38,734 bases of DNA from DATMXS01 sp050260275. Lineage in GTDB: Bacteria; Acidobacteriota; Terriglobia; Bryobacterales; Bryobacteraceae. The position numbers and the translations under genes are program-made. Every line of letters begins with the position of its first letter. Positions within the stretch are counted from its first letter, which is position 1. Shown piece by piece: positions 32,418 to 38,734 of the stretch. The notes below the pieces were generated by a model. It saw nothing but the letters and a program-made list of their open reading frames with translations. It was not told where the DNA came from and searched no databases. Location of the stretch: assembly GCA_050260275.1 (NCBI GenBank), contig JBLNBX010000219.1:1-38734 (forward strand), in the 5' to 3' direction.

Positions 32418-35400
32418 TTAGAAGATACTGCGCGCCGAGAGCTGGATGTTGCGCGCGTTGTTCGTCAGGAAACGGTTCGGATTGGTGAACAAAGCGTTCC
32501 CCGGCGCAAAGAAGCTATTGATGTCGGTCAGGTTCATGAACCCGAACGAGTTAACCGGCACGCCCGTGAACTGCGAGTGATTGATCAGGTTGTAGGCGGT
32601 GCCGCGGAACTCCAGGCCGGCGACGTCGCCGAACCCGAAGCGCTTCGTGAACGACACATCGATGTTGTTCACAGGGTCAAGATGGAACGCGTTGGCCGCG
32701 CCGATCACCGTGCTGTTCCCCGGAGACGCGCCAAACGGCAGGCCGGCCGCGGGGGTCGCCAGAATACCGACCACCTGGCCCGACGAGTTCGTCAGCGGAG
32801 TGCCGGCGCCGCCGGTGAGCGACTCGACCGTGTAGATCGGCGTGCGGAAGGTGCTTAGACCCAGCAGGCCGGGGTTGATGCCTTCCAGCGCGGGCACTGG
32901 AGCGCCCGACTGGTAGATGTAGTTGGCGGAGATGTTGAAGTCCGCGAGAATGTGCGAAGCCCAACCCGAGCCGGTCCAGGTCTTCGTGAGCGCTCCGAGG
33001 TCGAACATCATCAGGCCCGTGACGCGGTGCCTGCGATCGAACAGCGACTGCGCCTCGTTGCGCCCGAACAGCGTGTCAAGCGACGTTCCCGTGTAATCCG
33101 ATGTCAGGTGGCTGTAGGTGTAAGTGGCGTAGAACGTCGCCCCGCCGGTGAACCTCTGGTTGAACACAGCGGTCCCGGCGTTGTACCTGGTGAGACCGGA
33201 GTTGCTGACGGTCACAACGGAGCGGCCCGGGATGAACACGGGTCCCGACGGAGTGCCGTGGGCCGCCGTGATAGGAACAACTGCGGCCTGCTGCGCGGCC
33301 TGAATCTGGTCGAGCGTAAGGTCGAGCCCGTTCAGTGTCGCCTGGCTCGGCTGGGAGAAGAACAGCGGAAAAGCCCCCGCAAGCGCCGGCGCAGGGCCGC
33401 TGAGCGACTCAACCAAGGGCTGGTGAACGCCGCGAGTGCCGAGGTATTTGAAGGTCAGCGATGCACCATCCCAGATCCGCGCCTGAACCGCCGCATCCCA
33501 GCGCATCACATACGGAGTGTCCTGCTCGGTCGCAACCACGGACGTCAGAGCGGCTGCCTGGCTGGGCGTGAGGTTGGACGGAGGAACCGTGTACGGGTTG
33601 GCTATGCCGCCGCCCGCGAGGAAGCCTGGCGTAGTGCTGAGGCTCGTCGCAGTCACGGTGGTGCCCAACTGCGGCTGAACCTGTCCGAGGCGGAAGTAAG
33701 TGTACGGGCTGTACAGATCGTCGTACATCCACCCGAAGCTTCCTCGGATCACGAATTTGTTCTGACCCGCAGGCGACCACGCGATGCCTACGTGAGGCGA
33801 GAAGTTCTTGGTCTTGCTCAGTGGCGCATCAAAGTCTTCATCAAGGTCACTGCCAGTCACGAAGCTGGGCAGAGTCGCGTACTGATAGCGCACACCGAGG
33901 TAGAGGTTGAAGCTCGGGGCGAGGCGCCAGTTGTCGTGCAACCATCCGGCGAACAGCCAGCGGTTGTCGTTGAGGGAACTGTTGCCGAAGGCCCTCTGGG
34001 ACAGAACATCAGGCGGCAGGTCGAGCAGGTAGCGATCCAGGCTCGAATACACGTAATTGCCGCGGAACGCGCTCAGGTTGCGGATGCTCGAAATGTACCG
34101 CATCGCGTCGCCGCCGAACTGTAGCTGATGGTGCCCGAGCACCCATGAAACGTTGTCGGCCAACTGATAGGTGTTGAACGCCGACGGCTCGAACAGGCCG
34201 GTCTGCGGTCCGATCAGCAAGCTGCTGGCACCGCCGATCTGGATGTTCGGAAATGCCGCGAGGCCCGGGAACGACGGGGTCGTTGCGCCCGAGAAGCTCT
34301 GGCTGTAGCGGTTGTAGCCGCCGCGCAGCTCATTGTAGACGTTCGCATTGAACACGTGCGTCCAGTTCACCACCGCGTTCAGCGCGGTGCTGTCCATATC
34401 GTTCACGATTGGGAACGAAGGCGAAGATGCGAACGGGTTCGCGCTCAACTCGTTCTGCACGTACCTGACGTTCACGGAGTTGGTGGTGTTCGGGACGAAC
34501 TCCACCGCGCCCGTGCCCACGAACTGCTTCTGGCTGTTGTTGTACGTGCCGGAGACGAGCCCCAGCGGGATGGTCCTGCCGGCAACCGTAGTCGATCGAG
34601 TCGACGCGGCCACAGGCAGTCCGCCGACGGCCGAGCGAAGGACTCCAAGGTTGGTGGCCGAAACGCCGGGGATACCGGCCAACGTGTTGAATCCGGCGGG
34701 AGTCGGCGCGTACATGAACCCACCCAACGGGCTCGTGTAGCGCGTCGGAATCCACTCAAAATTACCGTATCCGAAAATTTTACTCGGTACGATCGGGAAG
34801 CCTATCGCGCCGCCGAGACGGTACTGTGTGAAGGACCGGTCCTCGTCGGGAAGCACGCTACGCTCCCAGTTATCTTCGGCGTTCAGAACGTCATCGTTGA
34901 AGTAGTAGTAGAGAGCGCCGTGCACGCGGTTCGCGCCAACGCCGGTGTTTGTCAGGAAGTTGCCGCCGCTGGCATGTCCGAATACGGGCGAGTGCTGCGC
35001 GGCGAACAATGTGAACTGCTCGGTCGCCATATTGGACACGTAGGACAGCGGCCCTGGAAAGATCTTGTTGTTGTTGTCGATGCCGTTGATCCTGTACGTG
35101 TTCTGGATAGGACCACCGCCTGCCACCGACGGCCCCCGCGCGAGTCCGGTCACTGTAGCCATGGCCTCGCTCAGCAGCGAGAGGTTGAGAGCGCCATACG
35201 CCTCACCGTCCTTCTGCAGCAGGTTCGGGATGGACGCATATTCCGACTGAGGAGCGGTAAACGAATTCCGGATCTGCGTCGGCTCCATCTCGATAGGAAC
35301 GGCCTGCGCCATCAGCAGGTCGGTCAGCGGTATCGGAGCCAGCGCAATCTCAGCGCGGACCGGTCCGGGAGCGGTCACCTGATACTCGCGCTCATAGACC

Positions 35401-35681
35401 GGGGGCGGCGTGACACCTGGCGTCACCTGCCGCCCGGCGATCCTGATCGTGTACCGGCCGGCCGGAACACTGTCAAATCGATAGAAACCGTTCGGTCCGG
35501 TTACCGCCGTCATCTGTTCGCCTGTGACGGGATTAACCAGCGTGACCGGAACGTTGGCGACAGGATTTCCGGCAGCATCCTTTACAACGCCCTCGATGCT
35601 GCTCATATCCTGCGCCTGCAACTGGAAGACGGGCATGGCCGCTAGAACTAACAGACATGCCAGCAGTACGACAATTCGCAT
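32418..35681 (-). CDS. Oar-like TonB-dependent receptor with carboxypeptidase-regulatory domain
   Basis: A 1087-residue outer-membrane receptor. Residues 1-24 are a signal peptide. Residues about 27-95 (SSIEGVVKDAAGNPVANVPV...GFYRFDSVPAGRYTIRI) form a carboxypeptidase-regulatory/CnaB-like beta domain. A plug-like region follows (NTYRINGIDNNNKIFP, GGNFLTN), then a long beta-barrel with aromatic-rich strands, ending in SARSIF with a terminal phenylalanine. Such receptors are highly duplicated in Solibacter and related acidobacteria and take up or bind large substrates, often glycans. The ATG at 35681 has GGAGGT 11 bases upstream. The gene is alone, with a strong terminator. No ligand is indicated. 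Confidence 0.9.
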   Translation of the reverse strand: MRIVVLLACLLVLAAMPVFQLQAQDMSSIEGVVKDAAGNPVANVPVTLVNPVTGEQMTAVTGPNGFYRFDSVPAGRYTIRIAGRQVTPGVTPPPVYEREYQVTAPGPVRAEIALAPIPLTDLLMAQAVPIEMEPTQIRNSFTAPQSEYASIPNLLQKDGEAYGALNLSLLSEAMATVTGLARGPSVAGGGPIQNTYRINGIDNNNKIFPGPLSYVSNMATEQFTLFAAQHSPVFGHASGGNFLTNTGVGANRVHGALYYYFNDDVLNAEDNWERSVLPDEDRSFTQYRLGGAIGFPIVPSKIFGYGNFEWIPTRYTSPLGGFMYAPTPAGFNTLAGIPGVSATNLGVLRSAVGGLPVAASTRSTTVAGRTIPLGLVSGTYNNSQKQFVGTGAVEFVPNTTNSVNVRYVQNELSANPFASSPSFPIVNDMDSTALNAVVNWTHVFNANVYNELRGGYNRYSQSFSGATTPSFPGLAAFPNIQIGGASSLLIGPQTGLFEPSAFNTYQLADNVSWVLGHHQLQFGGDAMRYISSIRNLSAFRGNYVYSSLDRYLLDLPPDVLSQRAFGNSSLNDNRWLFAGWLHDNWRLAPSFNLYLGVRYQYATLPSFVTGSDLDEDFDAPLSKTKNFSPHVGIAWSPAGQNKFVIRGSFGWMYDDLYSPYTYFRLGQVQPQLGTTVTATSLSTTPGFLAGGGIANPYTVPPSNLTPSQAAALTSVVATEQDTPYVMRWDAAVQARIWDGASLTFKYLGTRGVHQPLVESLSGPAPALAGAFPLFFSQPSQATLNGLDLTLDQIQAAQQAAVVPITAAHGTPSGPVFIPGRSVVTVSNSGLTRYNAGTAVFNQRFTGGATFYATYTYSHLTSDYTGTSLDTLFGRNEAQSLFDRRHRVTGLMMFDLGALTKTWTGSGWASHILADFNISANYIYQSGAPVPALEGINPGLLGLSTFRTPIYTVESLTGGAGTPLTNSSGQVVGILATPAAGLPFGASPGNSTVIGAANAFHLDPVNNIDVSFTKRFGFGDVAGLEFRGTAYNLINHSQFTGVPVNSFGFMNLTDINSFFAPGNALFTNPNRFLTNNARNIQLSARSIF

Positions 35682-35692
35682 TTGGGTAACGT

Positions 35693-35698
35693 ACCTCC
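35693..35698 (-). promoter_or_regulatory. Ribosome binding site of the TonB-receptor gene
   Basis: GGAGGT on the minus strand, 11 bases before the ATG at 35681; it favours that start over ATG at 35723. Confidence 0.65.
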
Positions 35699-35739
35699 GC
35701 CTTTTTCCGGTGCACGCCGCCATCCAACTTCGAAATTCT

Positions 35740-36019
35740 TGACATCTTGGGCGTTAGAAATCGGGCCAGCACTCGTTATTCAGAATATGAAAATATCGCA
35801 ATGGTGGTACTCCGGTTATTCGTATGCCGACACTCAAAACTAACCTTATACAGGCAGTGTGTGTCTCGACTGAAGGAACATCTCTTCTTAACTTTTCTTT
35901 GAATCGGCAGCCGCCTCTCTTTAATTACAAAGGACGCTGCCATAGCGGCGCGCGGCTTTATTGTTGGGATATATAGCGCGTCCCGGTCTCTGCGGGACGC
36001 CACTGCGACAAGCCCCGCG
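35740..36019. other. AT-richer promoter region with a perfect hairpin
   Basis: This gap is markedly richer in A and T than its surroundings, with tttaattac, atatata and similar runs. GCGTCCCG at 35978-35985 pairs perfectly with CGGGACGC at 35993-36000 (seven-base loop), 20 bases before the start of the decayed gene at 36020. It should contain promoters for the TonB receptor (minus) and the old peptidase gene (plus), but I could not fix any box reliably. No gene. Confidence 0.5.
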
Positions 36020-37010
36020 ATGGTTACAAAGGACTTAGGCGTCCGTGCGTCCCGGGCTCTGGCTATCCGGGCCGCGGTTCTCATCCTATGCGGGACTTTG
36101 AACGCGCAATACTTCGGACAAAATAGGGTCCCCTTCGAAACGCATGAATTCAAAGTCATGCGGACCGCCATTTCGATATCTACTACTACGAAACGAGGCG
36201 GAGGCGGCGCTCGAGGCGGGCCGGATGGCCGAGCGCTGGTATCAGAAACTAACGAACGTTCTGGGACACGAACTGTCCTCGCGGCAGCCCGTCATCCTTT
36301 ACGCCAGCCACGCTGCGCTCCGCGCGACAACAGCCGTTCCGGGCGAAATCAGTGAGGGGAGCGGCGGCATTGCCAAGCTCCCGCGCCGCAAGATTGTGAT
36401 GCCGCTTGCCGGTCCGCTGTCCGAGACTAACCGGGTTCTGGGACACGAACTCGTTCACGTCTTCCAGTTCGATATCGCCGCCGATGCGGCGCTCGGCAGC
36501 GAACGTGAAGGTTCGATGATGTCCCTGCCGCTGTGGTTTTTGGAGGGCATGGCCGAGTATCTTTTGCAAGGCGCGCCCGATCCGGTGACGGCCATGTGGA
36601 TGCGGGACGCCGTGGCCCGCGGCGCCATGCCGTCGATACGGGAGCTCAACAAGCCGCGCTGTTTTCCGTATCGCTACGGTCGGGGCCCGGCGCTTGCCCC
36701 GTAGTGGACCGGCTCATCGGAAGGCGTATCGCCGTGGCGAAAGCGGAGATCAGATTGCAAGTGATCGGTGCATTGGGAGTGATCCCGGCACGGAACGTTC
36801 CGCCGGTCGAGATCGCGCTGTGCTTCGACGCCGGTGTTGCCTGGGGCCGGGACGGGACAGGGGAGGTGGCGCGGGATGCCGCAGTTCGGAGTTCGGGTGT
36901 CTGCGCCAGGGTTAACCTGCTGGGGTTTGCTGTCGGCCAGCTCAACTACGTGCACCCGCTGGCACGGCCGCAACTGGCTATGGGAGTCTGCGCTGCTGCC
37001 CGGATTCTAG
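36020..37010 (+). pseudogene. Decayed peptidase-MA / beta-barrel surface protein gene
   Basis: The start (signal peptide, then YFGQNRVPFETHEFKVMRTA) is in one frame. HFDIYYYE (around 36167-36192) lies in a second. AEAALEAGRMAERWYQKLTN and HELVHVFQFDI, with the zinc-binding HEL(V)xH, lie in a third, which runs to PRCFPYRYG at 36680. From about 36701 the original frame resumes with IGRRIAVAKAEIRL, PPVEIALCFDAGVAW and RVNLLGFAVGQLNYVHPL, the end of an outer-membrane BamA-like barrel. The natural finish ALLPGF-stop is in another frame (TAG at 37008-37010). Full-length relatives are several hundred residues longer, so the centre is missing. At least three frameshifts make function unlikely. Confidence 0.78.
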
Positions 37011-37064
37011 AGGTGGTTCGGATGTGCGCTTCACATGGCTTTAAAGCTTCAGATCAATCAACCA

Positions 37065-37075
37065 GAGGAGGAGGG
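37065..37075 (+). promoter_or_regulatory. Ribosome binding site of the lipoprotein gene
   Basis: GAGGAGGAGGG just before ATG at 37080, with the GGAGG core eight bases from the start; it excludes the in-frame ATG at 37035. Confidence 0.75.
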
Positions 37076-37079
37076 ATCA

Positions 37080-37682
37080 ATGATTAGTGTTACGACGCTC
37101 GTGCGGCTGCGGTTTGCAGCCCTGGGGATGGCTGCCGTAGTTGCGCTCGCGCTGCTGATGCCCGCTTGCGGCGGAGACCGCGCCAGAGAGACAGCCGGCA
37201 CTGAGAGCGGGACCCCCATGGCGCCGCCGGCGACAGACAACGCCGTAGAGATGGTTCCGATTCAGACTCTGACCTCGAATCCGCAGGCGTACTACAACCG
37301 GCAAGTGTCCGTCACCGGCGTGGTGCGGCAGATCGTCGGCCCGGGAGCTTTTGTGATCGGCTCGTCACCGACCTCGGCCCAGAACGAGACAATCCTCGTT
37401 GCCGGCCGCAACCTGCCGGATCTGCGAGTTGGCGAACACGTCAGCATCGTGGGTATGCCGCAGCAGTTCGACTTCACTATGTTCAATGACCAGATAGGCC
37501 AGAGCTGGAACCAGGCGGCGTTCACGCCTTACATGAACCAGCCGGCCATCATGGCTACCGAGGTTACCTCGCACGGGAACATGCAGGGCAGCCAGGGTCA
37601 GTATGGTGGCCAGGGGCAGTACGGCGGACAAGGTCAGTACGGCGGACAGACGCAGCCTGGAGACAGGAGCCCGAATCAGTAG
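37080..37682 (+). CDS. Lipoprotein with OB-fold-like domain and GQYGGQ repeats
   Basis: A 200-residue protein. Residues 1-29 are a signal peptide ending LLMPA-C30, so Cys30 is the likely lipid attachment site (the -3 residue is Met rather than Leu). Residues about 55-150 (IQTLTSNPQAYYNRQVSVTG, VRQIVGPGAFVIGS, LPDLRVGEHVSIVGMPQQFD) look like a small OB-fold, as in tRNA_anti-like and NirD-like proteins. The tail has three perfect GQYGGQ units. An elastic or low-complexity surface tail is possible. The gene follows the decayed peptidase gene by 69 bases. Function unknown. Confidence 0.75.
   Translation: MISVTTLVRLRFAALGMAAVVALALLMPACGGDRARETAGTESGTPMAPPATDNAVEMVPIQTLTSNPQAYYNRQVSVTGVVRQIVGPGAFVIGSSPTSAQNETILVAGRNLPDLRVGEHVSIVGMPQQFDFTMFNDQIGQSWNQAAFTPYMNQPAIMATEVTSHGNMQGSQGQYGGQGQYGGQGQYGGQTQPGDRSPNQ
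37596..37649 (+). repeat. Three 18 bp tandem repeats within the lipoprotein gene
   Basis: GGTCAGTATGGTGGCCAG, GGGCAGTACGGCGGACAA and GGTCAGTACGGCGGACAG follow one another and each encode GQYGGQ. Third-codon changes show they are not a very recent expansion. Confidence 0.85.
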
Positions 37683-37716
37683 CTTGCACATAGTTTCCGG
37701 CGCGCGCAGCCGCACA

Positions 37717-37739
37717 GGCGAAGGGCACGGCCCTTCGCC
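37717..37739. repeat. Palindrome after the lipoprotein gene
   Basis: GGCGAAGGGC-ACG-GCCCTTCGCC is a perfect 10 bp stem with a three-base loop, followed by a second stem cacccg...cgggtg at about 37740-37763. No T-run, so a REP-like element or stabilising stem rather than a firm terminator. Confidence 0.5.
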
Positions 37740-37828
37740 ACCCGCGGGCTTCGCAGCCGGGTGACAACGAGCCCACAACTGCCGCACCCGCGGCGAGTCG
37801 CGCGCGGGCACCTGACATTTGTTCCCTG

Positions 37829-38584
37829 ATGAGAGAAGATTTCGCCGTTTTCGGCACGGCGCACTTGGCGATCCTCGCCGCCACTCCAGTGATCCCGCTG
37901 CTGCTCGCGGCGGTGGCCCGGCCGCGGCCGCGGCTCAGGCACGCGCTCCGGCTGGTCCTGGCAGCGGTGCTGATGGGCGGTGAGCTTCTCTTCTACGGCT
38001 ACATGACGGGGATGGGCGTGCTCCGCTTCCCCGACGGGCTGCCGCTGCAGTTCTGCAACATCGCGCTCTGGATCACGGTCCTCGCGCTGGTGACGCGTCT
38101 GGCTGCGCTGGAGAACCTGGCGTGGTATCTCGGGGCCATCGGGCCCACCGTCGGCCTGCTCATCCCGCAGTTGTGGCTCCCTGCGCTGTCGCTTCCGAGC
38201 GTGCAGTACTTCGTCGGCCATGCCGGAGTACTGGTGAGCATCCTCTTCCTCGTGCTGTCGGGAGAGGTGCGGCCATCCGCGAAAGCGGCCTTGCCGGCGT
38301 TCGCAGTGCTGAACGCCATCGCGATCGGGCTCGGCGTCTTCGACGGCGTCTACTCCACGAACTACATGTTCCTGCGTTACATGCCGGCCGGCCCGCAGGC
38401 GATTCTCGGTCTGTTCGGCCCTTGGCCGTGGTACCTGGTAACGTCCGAGCTATTGGCGGCGGCGTGCTTCGTCCTGCTCGCGCTCCCGTTCCGGCAGCGA
38501 ACACGCCGCAGTTGGCGGCCGGCTCTCCCGGCCATCGAGAAAAGAAAAGCCGCCGCTGCGCAGCAGATGCAGAGCGGCGATTAG
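37829..38584 (+). CDS. YwaF/TIGR02206-family membrane protein
   Basis: A 251-residue integral membrane protein with about seven helices. The central segment LPLQFCNIALWITVLALVTR, the AWYLGAIGPTVGLLIPQLWL block and VQYFVGHAGVLVSILFLVLS match the YwaF (TIGR02206) family, whose function is not established. ATG at 37829 comes 13 bases after a weak purine-rich site. The C-terminal 25 residues are basic and probably cytoplasmic. Monocistronic as far as I can see; the next gene is convergent, with its stop 34 bases beyond. Confidence 0.82.
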   Translation: MREDFAVFGTAHLAILAATPVIPLLLAAVARPRPRLRHALRLVLAAVLMGGELLFYGYMTGMGVLRFPDGLPLQFCNIALWITVLALVTRLAALENLAWYLGAIGPTVGLLIPQLWLPALSLPSVQYFVGHAGVLVSILFLVLSGEVRPSAKAALPAFAVLNAIAIGLGVFDGVYSTNYMFLRYMPAGPQAILGLFGPWPWYLVTSELLAAACFVLLALPFRQRTRRSWRPALPAIEKRKAAAAQQMQSGD

Positions 38585-38617
38585 GCCCTGGGCGCGCCTC
38601 GCGGGCGCGCATGCGGG

Positions 38618-38734
38618 CTAAACGGGGAACGGCATCTCGTCCACGAACGCGTCCTGAAAGCCCGGGTCGGAGGCGAGGCCGATATGCTCCACCCGCGCCC
38701 GGAGCGCGGCGAACGTCAGGTCCTCTGAGAAAAG
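38618..38734 (-). CDS. C-terminal end of an unidentified gene, possibly an ASKHA/RACo-like protein
   Basis: A minus-strand frame enters from the right edge and ends at TAG (38618-38620). The 38 visible residues include ALRARVEHIGLASDPGFQDA then FVDEMPFPV. The H-I-x-L-x-x-D-P-x-F-Q-x-x-F-x-x-x-x-x-F-P pattern resembles the end of RACo-like corrinoid-activation proteins (DUF4445), but this is recalled from general similarity and is tentative. Start and body lie outside the window. Confidence 0.35.
   Translation of the reverse strand, partial: LFSEDLTFAALRARVEHIGLASDPGFQDAFVDEMPFPV

Noticed and set aside
32952..34124. A 390-codon plus-strand frame inside the TonB-receptor gene
   Set aside because: Antisense shadow; composition is arginine/valine-rich and featureless.

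Overview
The window is about 38.7 kb of GC-rich chromosomal DNA, most likely from an acidobacterium of the Solibacter/Bryobacter group (class Terriglobia). The evidence for this is family content: an NHL-repeat protein with a C-terminal domain resembling TIGR03437, an Oar-like TonB-dependent receptor with an N-terminal carboxypeptidase-regulatory domain, futalosine-pathway menaquinone genes, an OorDABC-type 2-oxoacid:ferredoxin oxidoreductase, and many GC-rich intergenic palindromes. I see no phage, plasmid, transposase, rRNA or CRISPR signature.

Layout. 1-724: an unassigned stretch, tRNA-Asn(GTT) on the minus strand, and a 40-41 bp imperfect tandem repeat. 724-5385: a fused trehalose-6-phosphate synthase/phosphatase (minus), then a plus-strand cluster of a DinB-like protein, a DUF3108 protein and a secreted SGNH hydrolase. 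5575-9208: 4-alpha-glucanotransferase (minus), divergent from a lone nuoB that is followed by flaG and fliS. 9209-9725: repeats. 9726-11527: mqnA-mqnC (minus). 11643-14816: NHL/TIGR03437 secreted protein. 14817-15310: palindrome array. 15311-19546: carboxylesterase and AI-2E-family membrane protein (minus), then an Nramp-like transporter (plus). 19956-22810: korDABC operon with overlapping genes. 22811-23455: repeats. 23456-25703 (minus): YbaK-type deacylase, a translationally coupled pair of small DMT/SMR-like proteins, and a secreted BNR-repeat protein. 25735-29261 (plus): two unrecognised proteins, CstA and its small YbdD-like partner. 29340-29936: remnants of glgX and a ROK glucokinase. 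29965-32197: DUF2490 protein, a methyltransferase-like protein and a secreted esterase. 32418-35681: TonB-dependent receptor with a clear intrinsic terminator. 36020-37010: decayed peptidase-MA/beta-barrel gene. 37080-38734: lipoprotein, YwaF-like membrane protein, and the end of a minus-strand gene.

Biology. The genes are mostly housekeeping and accessory metabolism: trehalose and glycogen turnover (OtsBA, MalQ, relics of GlgX and glucokinase), menaquinone synthesis and one complex I subunit, 2-oxoacid oxidation with ferredoxin, pyruvate/peptide uptake (CstA plus partner), and cell-surface or secreted functions.

The most unusual signals are structural. A double-hairpin intergenic repeat family occurs at several sites. 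Two genes are reduced to 5' and 3' ends with the middle missing, and each junction carries a GC-rich palindrome. I did not find convincing evidence of a new multi-gene defence or mobile system.
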